12,981 bases of DNA from Actinomycetota bacterium (GCA_947491175.1 CANLIF010000025.1:1-12981); one strand, 5' to 3'; positions 1-7,318 are shown, counted from the first letter of the stretch. Notes: generated from the letters alone by a model not told the origin. Numbers and translations are program-made.

Positions 1-1
1 C

Positions 2-1282
2 GTGCGATTGTGGTTCACGGATGTTTTAGGCACGCTAAAGTCGGTCGCAATCGCGCCAGCCGAACTTGAGGGCGCTTTTTCAGAGGGCATTGGGTTTGAT
101 GGTTCTGCCATCGAAGGTTTCGCTCGAGTGTATGAATCTGACATGTTGGCCAAGCCAGATCCAGAGACGTTTTCGATCCTGCCATGGCGCGGGGAGGAAA
201 GCAGCGTGGCACGCATGTTCTGCGATATCCAGTTACCGGATGGATCGCCATCATGGGCAGATCCAAGGCACGTACTAACTCGGGCATTAACCAAAGCTGC
301 GGATAAGGGCTTTACTTTTTACACGCACCCAGAGATTGAATTTTTCCTTTTCAAGAACCAACCTGAAAAGGGTCAGCAACCTATCCCAGTTGATGAAGTT
401 GGTTACTTCGATCACTCACCAAGTGCCGTGGGGTACGACTTTAGACGCCAAGCAATCACGATGCTTGAGGCCATGGGAATCTCGGTTGAATTTAGTCACC
501 ATGAAGGTGCACCTGGTCAACAAGAAATTGATTTACGTTATGCGGACGCACTCACAACTGCCGATAACATCATGACGTTCCGAGTGGTTATGAAAGAAGT
601 TGCACTTGCTCAAGGTGTTTACGCATCTTTCATGCCAAAACCGTTCTCGCAATATCCAGGATCTGGAATGCACACCCATCTTTCCTTGTTCGAAGGTGAT
701 AGGAACGCTTTCTATGAAGCAGGCGCTGACTACCAACTTTCAAAAACTGGTCGCCAGTTCATCGCTGGGTTGTTAAAGCATGCGCCAGAAATCACAGCGG
801 TTACCAACCAGTGGGTTAACTCATACAAGCGCCTTAGTGGTGGCGGGGAAGCCCCATCATTTATCTGCTGGGGTCACAACAATCGTTCTGCTCTGATTCG
901 CGTTCCTATGTATAAGCCAACTAAAGGCAACTCAACGCGAATTGAATTCCGGTCGTTAGATTCAGCCTGTAACCCATACCTGTCATTTGCCTTAATGTTG
1001 GCCGCTGGCATGAAGGGCATAGAAGAGGGCTACGAGCTGCCACCCGGTTCTGAGGATGATGTTTGGTCACTATCAGAACCAGAGCGCGCCGCCCTTGGAA
1101 TATCACCGCTGCCACAGTCACTTGGCGATGCCATAAAAGTTATGGAAAAAAGTGAGTTAGTTGCCGAAACTCTAGGCGAACATGTGTTTGACTTTTTCTT
1201 ACGCAATAAGCGTGCTGAATGGGAAGAATACCGATCACAGGTGACGGCATATGAACTTGATAAGTATTTACCGGTGCTTTAG
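2..1282 (+). CDS. glnA2: Type I glutamine synthetase, GlnA2 subfamily (5' partial)
   Basis: This is a glutamine-synthetase-fold ligase that forms a gamma-glutamyl amide from glutamate, ATP and ammonia or an amine in the cytoplasm. About 426 codons are visible. The first visible codon, GTG, is probably an internal Val, because remembered mycobacterial GlnA2 proteins have about 20 residues before the RLWFTDVLG segment. GS signatures appear in order: the FDGSAIEGF latch region, HPEIEFF with metal-binding glutamates, EGAPGQQEIDL, the GSGMHTHLSLF histidine, NRSALIRVP, and RIEFRS just before NPYLSF. Where adenylylated GS enzymes carry Tyr in an NLYDLPP-like loop, this protein has Trp (visible residue 355, VWSLSEPE), so control by GlnE is unlikely. 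It is first of three tightly spaced genes; the promoter lies outside the window. Streptomyces GlnA2 was reported to act on polyamines, so a gamma-glutamylamine ligase role is possible. The family is certain; the substrate is not. Confidence 0.95.
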   Translation: MRLWFTDVLGTLKSVAIAPAELEGAFSEGIGFDGSAIEGFARVYESDMLAKPDPETFSILPWRGEESSVARMFCDIQLPDGSPSWADPRHVLTRALTKAADKGFTFYTHPEIEFFLFKNQPEKGQQPIPVDEVGYFDHSPSAVGYDFRRQAITMLEAMGISVEFSHHEGAPGQQEIDLRYADALTTADNIMTFRVVMKEVALAQGVYASFMPKPFSQYPGSGMHTHLSLFEGDRNAFYEAGADYQLSKTGRQFIAGLLKHAPEITAVTNQWVNSYKRLSGGGEAPSFICWGHNNRSALIRVPMYKPTKGNSTRIEFRSLDSACNPYLSFALMLAAGMKGIEEGYELPPGSEDDVWSLSEPERAALGISPLPQSLGDAIKVMEKSELVAETLGEHVFDFFLRNKRAEWEEYRSQVTAYELDKYLPVL

Positions 1283-2014
1283 ATGAGACCACTAGTGCTG
1301 GTAATTCAAAATGAAATCGATGATCCAGTTGCTCTGGCTGGACAATGGATTAGCGAAGTTGGCGTTGACATAGAAGTTATTCATGCCTATCGCGGTGAAA
1401 CCGTTCCAGCTGCGTTGCCAGCGCAGTATTCCGGTGTCATAACTATGGGTGGGTACATGGGCGCAAACGATGACACTGAATTTTCGTGGCTGATTGCTGA
1501 ACGGTCACTTGTAAAAGATTTAGTTGCCAACGATATTCCATTCTTTGGCATCTGCCTTGGTGGACAGCTATTAGCTACCGCAGTTGATGGCAAAGTTGTC
1601 CCAACACCAGTTCCAGAAATTGGAGTAGTTTCGTTTCGCGTCACGGCTGACGCTGCCCAAGATGCAGTTTTTGGCAAGCTTGCTGGAAAAGAAGTAATTG
1701 CCGCCGCATGGCACAAAGATTACATAACTGACCTACCCGACGAAGCAGTAGTTTTGGCAGGAAATGATGCCTGTCCAGTTCAGGCATTTCGAATTGGCCA
1801 AAATGTTTATGGCGTGCAATTCCATCCCGAAATTGATTCTGAGATCTTTTCATCCTGGGCTGCAACTGACGATGAACTAGCGAAGTTGAATCACACCATT
1901 GATCAGGCGTGTCAGCAGGTGGCCACAGCCGAAGCCGAGTTAATCAAGACTTGGAAGCCAGCGTTTCAAGCCTGGGCCCAATTGGTAAAGGATCAACAGG
2001 CTAAAGCGCTGTGA
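1283..2014 (+). CDS. Class I glutamine amidotransferase (GuaA/TrpG-like GATase domain protein)
   Basis: This 243-residue stand-alone class I glutamine amidotransferase domain hydrolyses a gamma-glutamyl amide through a Cys-His-Glu triad. Visible motifs are ITMGGYMGAND (oxyanion region), the nucleophile elbow FGICLGGQ with Cys91, a WHKD segment, and GVQFHPE with His181 and Glu183. A helical, charged C-terminal tail of about 45 residues follows the domain. ATG 1283 immediately follows the glnA2 TAG in the same reading frame, so no upstream start is possible and expression is probably coupled to glnA2. The 3' end overlaps the glnE start by 4 bases (GTGA). Proteins like this are often labelled GMP-synthase-like, but there is no synthase domain or purine context. 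Lying between a GS-like ligase and glnE, it may hydrolyse gamma-glutamyl compounds, as PuuD does for gamma-glutamyl-GABA. That role is inference; the fold and triad are clear. Confidence 0.9.
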   Translation: MRPLVLVIQNEIDDPVALAGQWISEVGVDIEVIHAYRGETVPAALPAQYSGVITMGGYMGANDDTEFSWLIAERSLVKDLVANDIPFFGICLGGQLLATAVDGKVVPTPVPEIGVVSFRVTADAAQDAVFGKLAGKEVIAAAWHKDYITDLPDEAVVLAGNDACPVQAFRIGQNVYGVQFHPEIDSEIFSSWAATDDELAKLNHTIDQACQQVATAEAELIKTWKPAFQAWAQLVKDQQAKAL

Positions 2015-4956
2015 GTGAAGCTCGAGGATCTACTCAATTGGCACGCCTGGCTCGAATGGGTTTTTCAAACACGCAGGCTTGCCAGGATATTTTGAGCCAG
2101 ATTCCGGCATTGGACGCCAAGTTGGAGTACGTAAAGGATTCGCCAGACCCTGATGCCTCACTTGCTGCCTTAGCCAAAGTCGTTGCCTCCGGTGGGTTTG
2201 AATACGATTCCTTGCCGGAGCAAAGTTTTCGTGACCTTGCGACCCTGCTTGGTTCATCTGTTGCTATCGCTGAACATCTCGAACGACATCCAGCTCAGAT
2301 AAATTACGCGCTGGAAACAACCAATGTTCCAACCTCTGCGCAGATGCTTGGTGACTTGTTAAGTGCTATCTCAACTCTGAACTGGGATGAAGCCCTTTTG
2401 GCATTGCGAGTTGCATATCGCCGACAAGTCTGCGCGATAGCAGCAGTAGATCTTCGCGCAGCTCAAGACAGCACAACCATCCTGCCTGGAATCGCACAAG
2501 CTTTGAGTGACTTAGCTGATGCGGTTATTGCCAGTGCATTGGTTATTGCCCGTTCCAGCGTTAAGGACGACGACAAAGTTCAAATGGCCATCATCGCAAT
2601 GGGTAAATGCGGCGCTCGAGAGCTTAACTATGTAAGTGACGTGGATGTCATGTTTTTGGTTGAGCCAACAGCGGGTGCGACTGACCAAGAAGCTATAACA
2701 ATAGGAAGCGAAATTGCCAAGACAGTGATTCAGGCGTGTTCCGCGGTTACTTCCGAAGGAAGTATTTGGGATGTTGATGCCGCGCTTCGCCCGGAAGGTA
2801 AATCTGGCGCACTGGTTCGCACCTTAGATAGTTACCTGGATTACTACCATCGCTGGGCTCAAACCTGGGAATACCAAGCATTACTGAAGGCTCGGCCAAT
2901 GGCAGGGGACTTTGATCTAGGAACTGAATTTGTTGTTGCCGTTTCACCGCTGGTTTGGCAAGCATCCAGTCGGCCAAACTTTGTAGCTGACGTGCAGGCT
3001 ATGCGAGAGCGAGTAACCGACCTCTTGCCCGCCAAGGATGCCGATCGAGAATTAAAACTTGGGCGCGGGGGATTGCGAGATGTTGAATTTGCGGTCCAGC
3101 TTTTGCAAATGGTGCACGGACGCGTCGATGAATTAGTTCGGAATCCAAATACGCTTTTAGCGCTAGAGCAACTCGCAACTTGGGGTTATGTAGGGCGCGA
3201 GGATGCTGCCACGCTAGATGCGGCGTATCGGTTCTTGCGAACCTTAGAGCATCGAATTCAGCTTTACCGAATGCGCCGAACCCACATCATGCCTACCGAT
3301 GAAACGGATCAAAGACGGCTCGGCAGATCTATGGGATTTTCCTTGGATCCAGTTTCAGATTTGACTAAGGAATGGAAAAAGCACGCACGTGAAGTCCGCC
3401 GCATTCACGAAAAACTTTTCTATCGCCCATTACTTCAAGCTGTAGCCAAATTAGACAGCAATGACTCTAAACTTTCCGCTGATGACGCCCGGAGTCGCCT
3501 TAAAGCACTTGGCTATGTCGACCCCGATAGCGCATTGCGTCATTTGGAATCGTTAACTTCCGGTGTGACCAGACGTGCAGTGATACAGCGGACGTTACTG
3601 CCCGTCATGTTGGAATGGTTTGCCGATACCCCAGATCCAGATGCAGGACTTTTAGGATTTAGAAGAGTTAGTGAAGCCTTAGGAACTACACCTTGGTATC
3701 TACGCCTGCTTCGCGATGAGTCCGCTACCGCACAACGCCTGGCAATCATTCTGGGATCCAGTAGGTATGCAACAGACTTATTGCTCAAGTCCCCAGACGC
3801 AGTCAACTTTCTTGCCACGGAAGAGTCATTGTCACCTAAGCCTGAAAAGGACTTGCTAGAAGAAGCGATGGCAACTGCAGCCCGCTACGACAATGCACCT
3901 GACGCAGTACTGGCGTTGCGAGCAATGCGCAGACGAGAGCTGTTTAAGATCAGCGCTTCGGACATTCTTGGATTAACTGACATCGAAGTTGTCGGTAATC
4001 AATTAGCTGTGGTTGCTACGGCAACGATCTGCGGAACACTCGCTGCGATAGTTTCTCGCACACCTGATGCGCCGAGGTTTTCAATCATCGCGATGGGTCG
4101 ATATGGCGGCGGGGAATTAGGTTACGGCAGCGATGCTGATGTGATGTTTGTTTATGGCGATGTTGACGACTCACTAAATTCAAACGTTCCTGAGCAAGCA
4201 GCACAGGCCGCACACGCAATTGCCAACGAACTTCGCACCTTGCTTATGGCACCTAGCACCGACCCTGAACTTGCAATTGATGCGGACTTAAGGCCAGAAG
4301 GTAAGAGCGGACCACTAGCTCGTAGCCTTAATTCATTCGAAGCGTATTACCAGAATTGGTCATCGGGCTGGGAAACCCAAGCTTTACTTCGAGCTAAACC
4401 GGTTGCCGGAGATGCGTTGCTAAGTCAAGAGTTTATTTCGTTGATTGATCCAATTCGATTTAAGCCAGAGGGTTTGCCCGAATCTGAACTTCGGGAAATT
4501 CGAAGACTCAAGGCGCGCATGGAATCGGAACGATTGCCACGTGGCGTTGATCCTGGACTACATACCAAATTGGGGCCTGGTGGACTATCTGACATTGAGT
4601 GGTTAGTCCAGGTAAAGCAACTAGAGCACGGATTTAAAAACCCTGAAATAACTGATACTGAGACTTTGCCTACGTTGCGGCAAGAGGTAAGCATTGGATT
4701 GGTTTCAGAATCAGATTTCGCGCAACTTGAAGCTGCTTGGAAACTAGTTATGCGAGTGCGCAATGCCTCGATGCTGGTTCGGGGTAAAGGCACTGACACA
4801 GTACCAACGGACTTGATTGAACTTAGCCGCGTTTCACATGTACTTGGTTATGGCCTGCGTGGCGGACAGCAATTGACTGATGAGTACCGCCGGCTAACTC
4901 GTCGCTGCCGAGCAGTAATCAAGCGTGAGTTTTACGGCGAAGTCGAATCGTCTTAG
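2011..4956 (+). CDS. glnE: Bifunctional glutamine synthetase adenylyltransferase/adenylyl-removing enzyme
   Basis: GlnE attaches AMP to, and removes it from, a tyrosine of the housekeeping glutamine synthetase and so sets ammonium assimilation to nitrogen status. It is 981 residues long, normal for actinobacterial GlnE. Two homologous nucleotidyltransferase halves are visible. The N-terminal half has MGKCGARELNYVSDVDV (about residues 197-213, Asp210 and Asp212), then LRPEGKSG and WEYQALLKARP. The C-terminal half has MGRYGGGELGYGSDADV (about 695-711, Asp708 and Asp710), then the same LRPEGKSG and WETQALLRAKP blocks. By family knowledge the first is the adenylyl-removing domain and the second the adenylylating domain; both acidic pairs are intact. 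The start is GTG 2011, inside the end of the amidotransferase gene, which suggests translational coupling. The stop overlaps that of the convergent reductase gene. Its likely target, a GlnA1-type GS, is not in the window. Confidence 0.97.
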   Translation: MSEARGSTQLARLARMGFSNTQACQDILSQIPALDAKLEYVKDSPDPDASLAALAKVVASGGFEYDSLPEQSFRDLATLLGSSVAIAEHLERHPAQINYALETTNVPTSAQMLGDLLSAISTLNWDEALLALRVAYRRQVCAIAAVDLRAAQDSTTILPGIAQALSDLADAVIASALVIARSSVKDDDKVQMAIIAMGKCGARELNYVSDVDVMFLVEPTAGATDQEAITIGSEIAKTVIQACSAVTSEGSIWDVDAALRPEGKSGALVRTLDSYLDYYHRWAQTWEYQALLKARPMAGDFDLGTEFVVAVSPLVWQASSRPNFVADVQAMRERVTDLLPAKDADRELKLGRGGLRDVEFAVQLLQMVHGRVDELVRNPNTLLALEQLATWGYVGREDAATLDAAYRFLRTLEHRIQLYRMRRTHIMPTDETDQRRLGRSMGFSLDPVSDLTKEWKKHAREVRRIHEKLFYRPLLQAVAKLDSNDSKLSADDARSRLKALGYVDPDSALRHLESLTSGVTRRAVIQRTLLPVMLEWFADTPDPDAGLLGFRRVSEALGTTPWYLRLLRDESATAQRLAIILGSSRYATDLLLKSPDAVNFLATEESLSPKPEKDLLEEAMATAARYDNAPDAVLALRAMRRRELFKISASDILGLTDIEVVGNQLAVVATATICGTLAAIVSRTPDAPRFSIIAMGRYGGGELGYGSDADVMFVYGDVDDSLNSNVPEQAAQAAHAIANELRTLLMAPSTDPELAIDADLRPEGKSGPLARSLNSFEAYYQNWSSGWETQALLRAKPVAGDALLSQEFISLIDPIRFKPEGLPESELREIRRLKARMESERLPRGVDPGLHTKLGPGGLSDIEWLVQVKQLEHGFKNPEITDTETLPTLRQEVSIGLVSESDFAQLEAAWKLVMRVRNASMLVRGKGTDTVPTDLIELSRVSHVLGYGLRGGQQLTDEYRRLTRRCRAVIKREFYGEVESS

Positions 4957-5909
4957 CGACTCTTCCAAACTGCAATGGCTCCAGCTAAATCTTCTAGCGC
5001 AGTTCCAACCGATTTAAAGTAAGTGATCTCATCATTGGAAGTTCGACCTGGGTGCACACCTCGAGTTAAGTCATGTAGGTCAGCAATAATGTCGTTCGCC
5101 GTAATGACTCCTTCCGAAATTGGTATCGCTAAATCGCCACCTTCTTTGAGTGCGCCAGTTCGGGTATCGCAAAAAACTGAAGCAGTCGTAATCAACTCAT
5201 CATCTGTCTCTCGCATAGTTGGCGTGAACGCACCAACTGTGTCCACGTGTGTACCAGGCTTAAGCCACTTACCGAAAATTAACGGTGAGGTAGTTAGCGT
5301 TGCGGCCGAAACGATGTCACTTTTGCTAATGGCACTTACAAGATCTGGATGGGAAGTAACGGGGAGTCCTTCGCTGCGCAATTGCTCTGCTAATTCATGA
5401 GCTTTGCGAATGTTGTGGTTCCAGAGGAATACTTCTTGGATTGGCCTTACTGCCAGGTGCGCACGAATCATAAATGGGCTCAGGGCGCCTGCGCCGATCA
5501 TGGTCAGCGTGGAACTTTCGGGACGGGATAAATATGTTGAAGCAAGAGCTGAAGCCGCAGCAGTTCGCCACACAGTCATTCGAGCGCCATCCATAGTTGC
5601 CAGTGGTTGACCGGTGTGACCGTCAATTAGGTAGTAAAGACCATGAATACTTGGCAGTCCCAGTTGTCCGTTGCTTGGATAGACCGCAACCAATTTCACG
5701 CCGATAAAGTTTTCCTCACCTGGTCCAGTCCAAGCTGGCATCAACAAAAGTGCGTTTTCAACTTCTGTGCCCGTGGCATCAAATCCAGGCATACCGTGAT
5801 GCTGGCGAAGTGGCGTAGTCCAAGTGCCAGCAAAAGCCTGCTTGAGGCTTTCAAGCAAAGTTGGGAAGGTCAAAATTCGGTCTAATTCGGATTGATCTAA
5901 ATGCAACAT
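4953..5909 (-). CDS. Ornithine cyclodeaminase/mu-crystallin family NAD(P)-dependent oxidoreductase
   Basis: This 318-residue enzyme belongs to the family containing ornithine cyclodeaminase, archaeal alanine dehydrogenase, mu-crystallin and pyrroline-2-carboxylate (ketimine) reductases. Family marks are Arg35 in PLRQHH, Lys72 in GVKLVAVYP, Arg115 in WRTAAASALAS, the Rossmann loop MIGAGALSPF (137-146), VDTVGAFTPTMRE (222-234) and ITYFKSVGTALEDLA near the end. True ornithine cyclodeaminase has a catalytic Asp in a VGGDCPGK-like segment (Asp228 of the Pseudomonas enzyme, from memory). Here the matching position is Phe228, which argues for a cyclic-ketimine reductase or amino-acid dehydrogenase. 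The start is ATG at 5909, with a strong AAGGAG Shine-Dalgarno sequence (complement of 5916-5921) 6 bases upstream. It converges on glnE with a 4-base overlap and diverges from bioY. Substrate unknown; family confident. Confidence 0.9.
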   Translation of the reverse strand: MLHLDQSELDRILTFPTLLESLKQAFAGTWTTPLRQHHGMPGFDATGTEVENALLLMPAWTGPGEENFIGVKLVAVYPSNGQLGLPSIHGLYYLIDGHTGQPLATMDGARMTVWRTAAASALASTYLSRPESSTLTMIGAGALSPFMIRAHLAVRPIQEVFLWNHNIRKAHELAEQLRSEGLPVTSHPDLVSAISKSDIVSAATLTTSPLIFGKWLKPGTHVDTVGAFTPTMRETDDELITTASVFCDTRTGALKEGGDLAIPISEGVITANDIIADLHDLTRGVHPGRTSNDEITYFKSVGTALEDLAGAIAVWKSR

Positions 5910-6038
5910 TGCGAGCTCCTTATCCCTGTAAGGCTATTCCTGCCCAAAATCCTGTCCAATTCCCAGGTGAAATTTGGCTCAGGTAGGGTATTTTCCAGAG
6001 CACAATTCAAGGTGCTGAACTAAGCGAATGGATATGTA

Positions 6039-6623
6039 ATGAGCGTAATCGCAGTAAGTGGAGTAGTCGTTGATTCTTGGGCAGCCAAGTCAAGAGTGCG
6101 CAATGCTGCGCTAGTACTTGGTCTAACCGCGTTGACAGCAATGTCCGCCTATGTTTCTATTCCGCTGCCATTTACCCCAGTGCCTCTTACACTGCAAACT
6201 TTTGCAGTGCTCGCTGGCGCTGCTGCGTTAGGCGCTGAACGCGCGGTGTTAGCGCAAGTGCTTTATATAACTTTGGCCGTTGCTGGCGCACCAATACTTG
6301 CCGGTGGAGCTGGTGGTCGTGAGGAAGTAATCGGCGCAACTGGCGGGTACTTACTTGGCTTTGTGGTCGCTTCCTATGTTGTTGGCAGAATTTCAGCCGC
6401 TGGCGCATCGACTAAAACTTCAACTACCGCTTTGGCCTATGTGGCAGGCAGTTTGGTCATCTATTCGCTCGGCGCACCTTGGCTTGCGTACGTAGCCGGC
6501 TTCTCAATGTCAGAGGCTATTGCAGCTGGCGTAGTTCCATTCTTGATTGGCGATGCAATTAAGGCACTAGCTGCTGGCGCCGTACTACCGTTGGCTTGGA
6601 AACTTACTAACTCCAGCAAGTAA
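6039..6623 (+). CDS. bioY: BioY, biotin-specific S component of an ECF transporter
   Basis: BioY is the membrane protein that binds biotin for energy-coupling-factor uptake. At 194 residues it has normal family length, with about six hydrophobic segments starting near residue 23. Family motifs are PVPLTLQTF (47-55), AGGAGG followed by GATGGYLLGF (about 88-108; usually GPTGGYL, so the Pro is Ala here), and FLIGDAIKALAAG near the C terminus. No biotin-synthesis or ECF ATPase genes lie nearby, so the A and T components must be elsewhere or BioY works alone. ATG 6039 is preferred because an in-frame TAA at 6021-6023 leaves no earlier start. The Shine-Dalgarno is weak (GGAT at 6030-6033). A minimal ATG-TAA (6034-6039) overlaps the start by one base. 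A possible -10, TAGGGT (5984-5989), has no convincing -35. A large inverted repeat begins within the stop codon. Confidence 0.93.
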   Translation: MSVIAVSGVVVDSWAAKSRVRNAALVLGLTALTAMSAYVSIPLPFTPVPLTLQTFAVLAGAAALGAERAVLAQVLYITLAVAGAPILAGGAGGREEVIGATGGYLLGFVVASYVVGRISAAGASTKTSTTALAYVAGSLVIYSLGAPWLAYVAGFSMSEAIAAGVVPFLIGDAIKALAAGAVLPLAWKLTNSSK

Positions 6624-6733
6624 TGCCAAGTTCGCCTAGCAACCCATTGATTTGGGGCGCAATAATAGCCAGCGCCCCGAATCTGAAGCCCGTGCGGATG
6701 ATGTGGACTCTGTTCAAGTTCTGACTTGGCATT
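6622..6733 (+). other. Nested inverted-repeat element downstream of bioY (possible terminator or structured RNA)
   Basis: An outer perfect 10-bp inverted repeat, AATGCCAAGT (6622-6631) with ACTTGGCATT (6724-6733), encloses a 12-bp hairpin. The hairpin's arms are GATTTGGGGCGC (6649-6660) and GCGCCCCGAATC (6672-6683), with one G-T wobble and an 11-base loop. The outer left arm overlaps the last two bases of the bioY stop codon. No U-run follows the inner hairpin, but TTTTGGGTTT (6737-6746) follows the outer arm, so the whole could act as a bioY terminator. The roughly 40 bases between inner hairpin and right arm pair only weakly. It is not a tRNA, SRP RNA or riboswitch that I can recognise. The pairing is seen directly; any function is inference. 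Confidence 0.6.
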
Positions 6734-6876
6734 CGGTTTTGGGTTTCCCACCTGAAACTCTACCCATTAGCGAGAAAAGGCTGATCTGCCTGATTTAGTT
6801 ATTAAATTTGGGATTTTTACCAAGAAATAACGAAAAGAGCATGAATAAAATTAAGTGCGCGTTTAGGTGAAGTTGC
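6734..6876. other. AT-rich intergenic stretch, no gene seen
   Basis: Between the bioY downstream inverted repeat and the next promoter I see no convincing coding region on either strand. The segment becomes AT-rich after about 6780. It contains a small AGGC/GCCT hairpin (6778-6791) and a ten-codon open stretch beginning with ATG 6841 that lacks a good ribosome binding site and resembles nothing known. A reverse-strand open frame reaching into it (6461-6751) is antisense to bioY and has no protein-like features. Confidence 0.6.
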
Positions 6877-6905
6877 TTGAAACTGTCAATGTCTGCACTT
6901 AATGT
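6877..6905 (+). promoter_or_regulatory. Sigma-70-type promoter of the small unknown gene
   Basis: TTGAAA (6877-6882) and TAATGT (6900-6905) are separated by exactly 17 bases, close to the housekeeping consensus, and this is the best full promoter match in the window. The expected transcription start is near 6912. That gives an untranslated leader of about 125 nt before the GTG at 7037, long for a gene of this size. Confidence 0.65.
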
Positions 6906-6911
6906 AGAAAA

Positions 6912-7036
6912 ATCATTGTTCGCTATTTGCAACACACGAGGTTTACCTAGTTCTGTCAACGAACATTAATCTCGATTGATGCAAATCGGCAACGTGGGAA
7001 ATCTCCTGGGATTTCGAGGTGTTCGAAAGGAAAATT
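6912..7036 (+). promoter_or_regulatory. Hairpin-rich 5' leader of the small unknown gene
   Basis: The predicted leader can form several stems. A 7-bp stem with tetraloop pairs 6964-6970 with 6975-6981 (one wobble). A 6-bp stem pairs GAAATC (6998-7003) with GATTTC (7010-7015). Another 6-bp stem pairs TTTCGA (7012-7017) with TCGAAA (7023-7028). The last two share bases 7012-7015 and exclude each other. The last one also ties up the first bases of the Shine-Dalgarno AAAGGA (7026-7031). This resembles a two-state leader controlling translation, but no known riboswitch class is recognised and short stems arise by chance in AT-rich DNA. Confidence 0.35.
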
Positions 7037-7318
7037 GTGTTAGAACTAGTGTTAACTGATGAATCAGTTACCCCTCGGGTTGAACTACTTAATGGTCCAC
7101 GCGTCCGCTTGACGATTAGTGCTAGCGAAAACTTGTCACACGGATTAGAGCTTTGTCGAACTGAATTGATGCACTTGGTGGAACTAGCTTTGACAAACCT
7201 TCTCGAGACTGAAACTGCTCCAGCCCGAATTTTTGTCCGCAGCACGAAAGAAAATGAAGTTATTGCAACTGTTGATCCGGAAGTTATTTATGGATCACAG
7301 GGGATCATTCGCCCCTAG
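7037..7318 (+). CDS. Small hypothetical protein (93 aa)
   Basis: I do not recognise this protein. It is soluble-looking and acidic, with no signal peptide or membrane segment. Alternating hydrophobic residues near the start suggest beta strands (VRLTISAS), and a central leucine-rich amphipathic stretch (HLVELALTNLLETE) suggests a helix. GTG 7037 is chosen because AAAGGA (7026-7031) lies 5 bases upstream; the in-frame GTG at 7019 precedes that site and has none of its own. A good promoter sits at 6877-6905. The 3' end overlaps the opposite-strand regulator by 24 bases, so the two transcripts are complementary at their tails. The promoter, ribosome site and uninterrupted frame favour a real gene, but short length and lack of family leave doubt. 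A regulator or partner of the adjacent Cro/CI-type protein is possible but unsupported. Confidence 0.55.
   Translation: MLELVLTDESVTPRVELLNGPRVRLTISASENLSHGLELCRTELMHLVELALTNLLETETAPARIFVRSTKENEVIATVDPEVIYGSQGIIRP

Noticed and set aside
2..4. GTG at position 2 as the true start of glnA2
   Set aside because: It lies inside the conserved N-terminal beta-grasp segment (RLWFTDVLG), and GlnA2 homologues have about 20 more residues; the gene is cut by the window edge.
4425..4799. 124-codon reverse open frame inside glnE
   Set aside because: It is antisense to the conserved C-terminal catalytic half of glnE, with low-complexity Ser/Arg-rich composition and no family features.
5023..5400. 125-codon forward open frame inside the OCD-family gene
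   Set aside because: It is a shadow of a well-conserved gene on the other strand and has no domain signal.
6011..6030. BioQ-type operator upstream of bioY
   Set aside because: TGAAC is present (6015-6019), but the matching inverted half does not follow at the required spacing.
6622..6733. tRNA, SRP RNA or tmRNA in the bioY downstream repeat
   Set aside because: No acceptor/T-loop pattern, no SRP GGAAGG core and no tag frame could be found on either strand.
6461..6751. 96-codon reverse open frame over the bioY end and the inverted repeat
   Set aside because: It is mostly antisense to bioY, has no protein-like pattern, and its start lies in the structured repeat.
6841..6870. Ten-codon leader peptide (ATG 6841 to TGA)
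   Set aside because: It lies upstream of the predicted promoter at 6877, has only a weak ribosome site, and lacks any repeated amino-acid run that would suggest attenuation.
7019..7036. GTG 7019 as start of the small unknown protein
   Set aside because: The AAAGGA ribosome site lies downstream of it and fits GTG 7037; no site precedes 7019.
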